The translations under genes were made by a program, and so were the position numbers. Below, piece after piece: positions 5,129 through 8,998 of a stretch of 8,998 nt of DNA. The notes below the pieces were generated by a model that saw only the letters and a program-made list of their open reading frames with translations, was not told the origin of the DNA and made no database searches. Each line of letters starts with the position of its first letter. Position 1 is the first letter of the stretch. The stretch spans positions 1 through 8,998 of the forward strand of contig NZ_BTVP01000066.1 in NCBI RefSeq assembly GCF_045863935.1. The letters are read 5' to 3'. Source of the stretch: Parvibaculum sp045863935. GTDB lineage: Bacteria; Pseudomonadota; Alphaproteobacteria; Parvibaculales; Parvibaculaceae.

Positions 5129-6367
5129 GTGCTGTATCATCTCTATGAACTGAACCATGCCGCCGTGGCGCCGTTCCGGGCTGCCGCGGAAATGAGCCTC
5201 TGGGCGCTACGCCATCCGCTCAATCCTTTCGCCGAGACAGTCGCGCACAAGACGCTGGCGGCGGCCATCGACGTTTTCGAAACGACGACGCGGCGCTACG
5301 GTAAACCCGAATTCGGACTGCACGAGACGGAAGTGAACGGCAAGCCGGTGCCGGTCACCGAGAAGATCGTCTGGGAACGGCCCTTCTGCCGGATCATCCA
5401 TTTCGAGCGCGAGCCTTCCGCGATGAAGGATGTCGTGCCGCAGCAGAAGCTTCTCATCGTCGCGCCGCTTTCGGGACATTACGCGACGCTGCTGCGCGGC
5501 ACGGTGGAGGCCATGCTTCCCTATAACGAGGTCTACATCACCGACTGGGAAGACGCGCGCAAGGTGCCGCTCACGGAAGGCTCATTCGACCTCGACGACT
5601 ACATCGACTACGTGATCGACATGTGCCACGAGCTTGGGCCGGACGTGCATCTCCTCGCCGTCTGCCAGCCTTCGGTGCCGGTCTTCGCGGCCGTCGCCGT
5701 CATGCATGACAATGACGATCCTTACGTGCCGCTCAGCATGACGCTGATGGGCGGGCCGATCGACACGCGCGAAAGCCCGACCGAAGTGAACCGGCTGGCG
5801 ACGGAACGCGGCACCGAATGGTACGAGCGCAACGTCATCACCACCGTGCCCTGGCCGCATGCGGGCTTCATGCGCCGCGTCTATCCGGGCTTCGTGCAGC
5901 TTTCGGGCTTCATGGCGATGAACCTCGACCGGCACATGGACGCGCACTGGAACTATTTCGATCACATGGTCGCCGGCGACGGCGACAGCGCGGAGAAGCA
6001 TCGCGAGTTCTACGACGAATATCTCTCGGTCATGGACATGACGTCGGAGTTCTACCTGCAGACGGTGGACGAGGTTTTCGTGAAGCACTCGCTGCCCAAG
6101 GGCGAGTTCACCCATCGCGGCAAGACCGTGCGGCCCGACGCGATCACGAAGACCGCGCTGATGACCGTCGAGGGCGAGAAGGACGATATTTCCGGCGTCG
6201 GCCAGACGAAGGCCGCGCACAAGCTCTGCCCGAAGCTGCCCGAGGCGATGAAGAGCCATTGGGAGCAGCCGGGCGTCGGCCATTACGGTGTCTTCAACGG
6301 GACGCGCTGGAAATCGGAAATCGCGCCGCGGGTGCGGGAGTTCATGGGCCGGCACGCGCAGCGGTAA
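5129..6367 (+). CDS. phaZ: Intracellular polyhydroxyalkanoate depolymerase
   Basis: This 412-residue alpha/beta-hydrolase mobilises stored polyhydroxyalkanoate granules by hydrolysing or thiolysing the polymer. It matches the i-PHB depolymerase family related to Ralstonia PhaZa1, which uses a nucleophilic Cys in place of Ser. Here the nucleophile is C179 in LLAVCQPS (175-182). The acid is probably D352 or D353 in GEKDDISG, and the base H385 in GVGHYGVF. There is no signal peptide, as expected for a granule-associated cytoplasmic enzyme. The GTG at 5129 is a secure start: GAGG lies 6 nt upstream, and the protein then begins MLYHLYELNHAA, the usual start of this family. It is separated from leuA by a strong terminator and carries its own candidate promoter and palindromic operator. 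It ends 6 bp from the convergent VOC gene, without an obvious terminator. Confidence 0.95.
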   Translation: MLYHLYELNHAAVAPFRAAAEMSLWALRHPLNPFAETVAHKTLAAAIDVFETTTRRYGKPEFGLHETEVNGKPVPVTEKIVWERPFCRIIHFEREPSAMKDVVPQQKLLIVAPLSGHYATLLRGTVEAMLPYNEVYITDWEDARKVPLTEGSFDLDDYIDYVIDMCHELGPDVHLLAVCQPSVPVFAAVAVMHDNDDPYVPLSMTLMGGPIDTRESPTEVNRLATERGTEWYERNVITTVPWPHAGFMRRVYPGFVQLSGFMAMNLDRHMDAHWNYFDHMVAGDGDSAEKHREFYDEYLSVMDMTSEFYLQTVDEVFVKHSLPKGEFTHRGKTVRPDAITKTALMTVEGEKDDISGVGQTKAAHKLCPKLPEAMKSHWEQPGVGHYGVFNGTRWKSEIAPRVREFMGRHAQR

Positions 6368-6373
6368 GACGGC

Positions 6374-6811
6374 TCACTTCGCGAAGATCTGCGCCTCGTC
6401 CTGGAAGGCCTTGAATTCGAGCGCGTTGCCGGAGGGGTCGCGGAAGAACATGGTCGCCTGTTCGCCGGGTTTTCCCTTGAAGCGGATATGCGGCTCGATG
6501 ACGAAGCGGATGCCTGCCGCCTTCAGGCGGCCGGCCAGTTCATGCCACGCCTCCCAGCCGAGGATCAGGCCGAAATGGGGAACGGGAACCTCGTCGCCAT
6601 CGACGGGATTGGCGATTTCCGCCGCCGGGACATCGGCCCCCTCGCGCCGGGGCGCGAGATGGGCGACGATCTGGTGGCCATGGAAATCGAAATCGACCCA
6701 ATGCGCGTCGGAACGGCCTTCGGCGCAACCGAGAAGGCGGCCGTAAAAATCTCTCGCGGCGGAGAGATCATCGACCGCGAAAGCGAAATGAAATCGTGGC
6801 ATCCTTGACAT
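6374..6811 (-). CDS. VOC-superfamily (glyoxalase/extradiol-dioxygenase-like) protein
   Basis: This 145-residue single-unit protein has the two-module vicinal-oxygen-chelate fold shared by glyoxalase I and extradiol dioxygenases. It looks like the group described as predicted dioxygenases of the extradiol family (COG3565-like). Visible are FHFAFAVDDLSAARDFYG (7-24), VDFDFHGHQIVAH (39-51), VPVPHFGLIL (75-84) and FFRDPSGNALEFKAF (122-136). The likely metal ligands H8, H79 and E132 are all present, so a metal-dependent activity is expected, but the substrate is unknown. The ATG at 6811 is preferred because AGGG lies 7 nt upstream; ATG at 6802 has no usable spacing. The gene is convergent with phaZ and divergent from the metallopeptidase gene; it shares no operon with either. 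Confidence 0.88.
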   Translation of the reverse strand: MSRMPRFHFAFAVDDLSAARDFYGRLLGCAEGRSDAHWVDFDFHGHQIVAHLAPRREGADVPAAEIANPVDGDEVPVPHFGLILGWEAWHELAGRLKAAGIRFVIEPHIRFKGKPGEQATMFFRDPSGNALEFKAFQDEAQIFAK

Positions 6812-6925
6812 GATTCGACCCTATCTCTTTTGCCTTCGGACAGGAATGACCAGACCGTCGTCATCCCCCATCGGGTTCCGGCCGGAAGCGGCGGACGCCC
6901 GAGGGGCATTGGGCTCGACCGCATT

Positions 6926-7738
6926 ATGAACAAACCCGTGAAATCCGCCTCGCTTCATCTCGACTACATGCAGATCGAAGGGCGGACAGTACCCGTTACC
7001 GTGAAGCATAACCCCCGCGCCAAGCGCATGATCGTCCGCGTCGATCTTGCGGCGGGGTCGGTGCTCGTCACGACGCCGTCGCGCCGGAACCTCGGCAAGG
7101 CGCTTCTTTTCGCGCGCGAGCAGCGCGAGTGGATCGCCGAGCGGCTGCACCAGGTGCCCGCGCCCGTTCCCTTCAAGAACGGTGCGCGCATTCCCTATCG
7201 CGGCAAGGAACATGTGGTGCGCTATGCGGGCGTGCGGCGCGAGGACGCGCTGTTGAAGGGGCCGGTCTGGCGCGTGCGGGGCGCGGAGACGGGCGGGCTT
7301 CCCGAGATCCGCGTGACGGGACATCCCGACTTCGTGCAGCGGCGGGTGACGGACTGGCTGAAGGGAAAGGCGCGCGACGAGCTGAACGACCGGGCGCTTT
7401 TTTATGCCGAACTCTTCGACGTGCGTCCGTCGCGCATCACGGTGCGCGACACGACCACGCGATGGGGATCGTGCTCGCCGACGCGGGCGCTGTCCTTCTC
7501 CTGGCGGCTCATCCTCGCGCCCTCCTATGTGCTCGACTATGTGGCGGCGCATGAAGTGGCGCATATAAGGCACATGAATCACGGGCCGCGCTTCTGGGGG
7601 CTGGTCGAGGAAGCGATCCCGAATTACGGGCCTGCCAAGCGCTGGCTCGAAATCAACGGGCCGGGCCTGCACCGCTTCGGCGCGGACCCTGTCGGACTTT
7701 TCGCGGGCGGCAGCCGCGGAAACATCCCGGGCAGATGA
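6926..7738 (+). CDS. YgjP-like (DUF45) zinc metallopeptidase
   Basis: This 270-residue protein belongs to the YgjP/DUF45 group of M48-like metallopeptidases. It has the family block TTRWGSCSPTRALSFSWRL (177-195), followed by YVAAHEVAHIRHMNHGPRFW (205-224). H209, E210 and H213 form the HExxH zinc site, and H219 is the probable third ligand. No membrane segment or signal peptide is seen, so it is likely cytoplasmic; the substrate is unknown. The start is uncertain. ATG at 6926 is chosen because sequence upstream of it looks non-conserved, but no good ribosome binding site precedes it; an in-frame TTG at 6830 would add 32 residues. Its stop codon overlaps the start of the MFS gene (ATGA at 7735-7738), so the two are probably co-transcribed and translationally coupled. 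The 114-bp region before it (6812-6925) shows no confident promoter. Confidence 0.85.
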   Translation: MNKPVKSASLHLDYMQIEGRTVPVTVKHNPRAKRMIVRVDLAAGSVLVTTPSRRNLGKALLFAREQREWIAERLHQVPAPVPFKNGARIPYRGKEHVVRYAGVRREDALLKGPVWRVRGAETGGLPEIRVTGHPDFVQRRVTDWLKGKARDELNDRALFYAELFDVRPSRITVRDTTTRWGSCSPTRALSFSWRLILAPSYVLDYVAAHEVAHIRHMNHGPRFWGLVEEAIPNYGPAKRWLEINGPGLHRFGADPVGLFAGGSRGNIPGR

Positions 7739-8913
7739 AGCTTACGCCCGGCACGGCGGCTTTCACCGTGTTCCTGGCGTCGCTGACGGCGGTCGGTCCC
7801 CTGTCGACGGACATGTATCTGCCGTCGCTGCCCGACATCGCGCGCGATTTCAGCGCCGATGCGGGCACGGTGCAGATCACGCTGAGCGCCCATCTCATCG
7901 CCTTTGCCGGATCGCAGCTCTTCTACGGACCGCTGGCCGACCGCCATGGGCGCAGGCCCGTGCTGATCGGCGGCTTCCTGCTTTATATGGCGGGATGTTT
8001 CGCCTCGCTTTTCGTGGCGACCATCGACCAGCTTATTCTCGCGCGCATCCTGCAGGCGGTGGGCGGCGGCGCTTCCGTGGTTCTCGCGCGCGCGATCGTG
8101 CGCGACCTCTATACCGGTGCCGAAGCCGGACAGATGCTCGCCAAGATGGCGGCTATCATGGGGCTCGTGCCCGCACTCGCGCCGATGCTCGGCGGCGTTG
8201 TGCAGGATGTCTATGGCTGGAAGGCGAACTTCATCGCGATGGGCGCCTTCGGTGCGGTGCTCACCGTCATGGTGGCGGTGAACCTCGACGAGACGCTGCC
8301 GGCCGCGCGGCGGCAGAGCGCGGCGCCGCTCGCCATTCTGCGCGCCTATCGCAGGCTGATCGCCGACCGGCGCTTCCTCAAATATCTCGCCATCGCGAGC
8401 GCCGCCTTTTGCGGGCTCTTCGCCTTCGTCTCCGGTTCGTCCTTCGTGCTGCAGGGGCTCTACGGTTATTCGCCGATCGCCTACGGGCTTTGCTTCGGCG
8501 CGATGGCGGGCGGATATGTCGCGGGTTCGCTCGCGGGCGGAAGGCTCGTGCGCCGCATGGGCATCGACGCGACGCTGCGCTTCGGCGGTTTCTGCGCGGC
8601 GCTGGGCGGGCTTCTCATGCTGACGGGGCTTCTCACCACGCCATCGGCGCTCGGCATCGTGGCGCCGATCGTGATCTACGGTTTCGCGATGGGCGCGACC
8701 ATGCCGCAGGCGATGGCGGGCGCGCTGACGCCGTTTCCCGATATTGCGGGCACGGCCTCGTCGCTGCTCGGCTTCCTGCAATCGGTCGCGGGGGCGCTTG
8801 CCGGGCTCTATGTGGGGCATGGCGTCGATGCGAGCGCAATGCCGATGGTCGGCACCATCGCGGCGATGGGCGTGACGACGTTTGCAATCGCGATGAGCGG
8901 ACGGAAGCGTTAG
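7735..8913 (+). CDS. Bcr/CflA-family MFS drug efflux transporter
   Basis: This 392-residue inner-membrane protein has about 12 hydrophobic segments and belongs to the Bcr/CflA branch of the major facilitator superfamily: proton-driven exporters of drugs such as bicyclomycin or, in some cases, sulfonamides or cysteine. Diagnostic features are PLSTDMYLPSLPDIARDF in the first helix (22-39), motif A GPLADRHGRR between helices 2 and 3 (65-74), and a motif-C-like GLVPALAPMLGGVV in helix 5 (143-156). A central cytoplasmic loop lies at about 186-213. Length is normal and the protein is complete. The ATG at 7735 overlaps the preceding metallopeptidase stop as ATGA; the only nearby ribosome-binding-like sequence is a weak GGGCAG, which supports coupled translation. 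The actual substrate cannot be read from the sequence. Confidence 0.93.
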   Translation: MKLTPGTAAFTVFLASLTAVGPLSTDMYLPSLPDIARDFSADAGTVQITLSAHLIAFAGSQLFYGPLADRHGRRPVLIGGFLLYMAGCFASLFVATIDQLILARILQAVGGGASVVLARAIVRDLYTGAEAGQMLAKMAAIMGLVPALAPMLGGVVQDVYGWKANFIAMGAFGAVLTVMVAVNLDETLPAARRQSAAPLAILRAYRRLIADRRFLKYLAIASAAFCGLFAFVSGSSFVLQGLYGYSPIAYGLCFGAMAGGYVAGSLAGGRLVRRMGIDATLRFGGFCAALGGLLMLTGLLTTPSALGIVAPIVIYGFAMGATMPQAMAGALTPFPDIAGTASSLLGFLQSVAGALAGLYVGHGVDASAMPMVGTIAAMGVTTFAIAMSGRKR

Positions 8914-8998
8914 GGACGTTTCCTCCCGCCTGCCGTCCGGACCACCCTCCCCCTGCGGATTCCTCTGCGAAACCGTCGCATTGGAGGTTGCCGGGTAT
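8914..8998. other. Right-edge non-coding stretch
   Basis: These 85 bases contain no ORF I can support. Beginning inside the last codons of the MFS gene, CGGACGG (8898-8904) can pair with CCGTCCG (8933-8939) across a 28-nt loop, but no T-run follows, so a terminator call is not justified. The stretch is rich in C-runs (CCTCCC, CCCTCCCCC), like some GC-rich intergenic repeats of alphaproteobacteria, but no second copy is present here to test that. Confidence 0.4.

Noticed and set aside
5582..6355. Minus-strand open frame over phaZ
   Set aside because: Antisense shadow, His/Arg/Val-rich; the phaZ catalytic motifs are clear on the other strand.
6830..6925. TTG start extending the metallopeptidase by 32 residues
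   Set aside because: The added residues look like translated intergenic sequence and run through the region shared with the divergent VOC gene's upstream DNA; ATG at 6926 is more usual, although its ribosome binding site is weak.
7624..8820. Minus-strand 398-codon open frame over the MFS gene
   Set aside because: Arg/Glu/His-rich antisense of a transmembrane protein; no motif, and the plus strand has clear MFS signatures.
8898..8939. CGGACGG/CCGTCCG hairpin as a terminator for the MFS gene
   Set aside because: Loop of 28 nt, left arm inside the coding region, and no T-run after the right arm.
1..8998. tRNA, rRNA, CRISPR array, insertion sequence or defence system
   Set aside because: No cloverleaf-like sequence, repeated spacer pattern, transposase motif or flanking target duplication was seen; gene content is housekeeping and storage metabolism.

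Overview
The window looks like chromosomal DNA from a high-GC alphaproteobacterium, probably Hyphomicrobiales/Rhizobiales and possibly Parvibaculum-like. That is an inference from gene content (a RegB/ActS-type redox kinase, a SenC-type Sco protein, an intracellular PHA depolymerase, a long-form LeuA) and uniform GC-rich codon use. I see no mobile element, CRISPR array, tRNA or rRNA. It reads as ordinary chromosome with an interesting regulatory region and one rearranged edge.

Layout. Positions 1-251 hold the N-terminal part of a RegB/ActS/PrrB-family sensor kinase on the minus strand. It is interrupted at about position 54, where the next piece of the same protein continues on the plus strand out to position 3: a fold-back or small inversion. 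Upstream of it on the same minus strand lie a NAPE-PLD-like metallo-beta-lactamase-fold hydrolase (328-1410) and an exported ankyrin-repeat protein (1488-2084). Divergent from these is a Sco1/SenC copper chaperone for cytochrome oxidase (2281-2889). regB next to senC is a known alphaproteobacterial redox/respiration neighbourhood.

Positions 2890-3190 appear to carry a leucine-responsive attenuation system. There is a TTGACG-N17-TATGTT promoter, a 27-codon leader ORF with nine leucines whose AUG sits where transcription should begin (a likely leaderless mRNA), and four RNA segments able to form mutually exclusive hairpins. leuA (2-isopropylmalate synthase, 3191-4882) follows and ends at a strong hairpin terminator (4924-4956).

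Next comes phaZ (intracellular PHA depolymerase, 5129-6367), with a perfect 19-bp palindrome at its probable transcription start. A VOC/glyoxalase-fold protein (6374-6811, minus) converges on phaZ with only 6 bp between them. Divergent from the VOC gene is a coupled pair: a YgjP-like zinc metallopeptidase (6926-7738) and a Bcr/CflA-type MFS drug efflux transporter (7735-8913), joined by an ATGA overlap. The last 85 bases contain no recognisable gene.

The best leads are the leucine leader/attenuator, the broken regB at the left edge, and the palindrome in front of phaZ.
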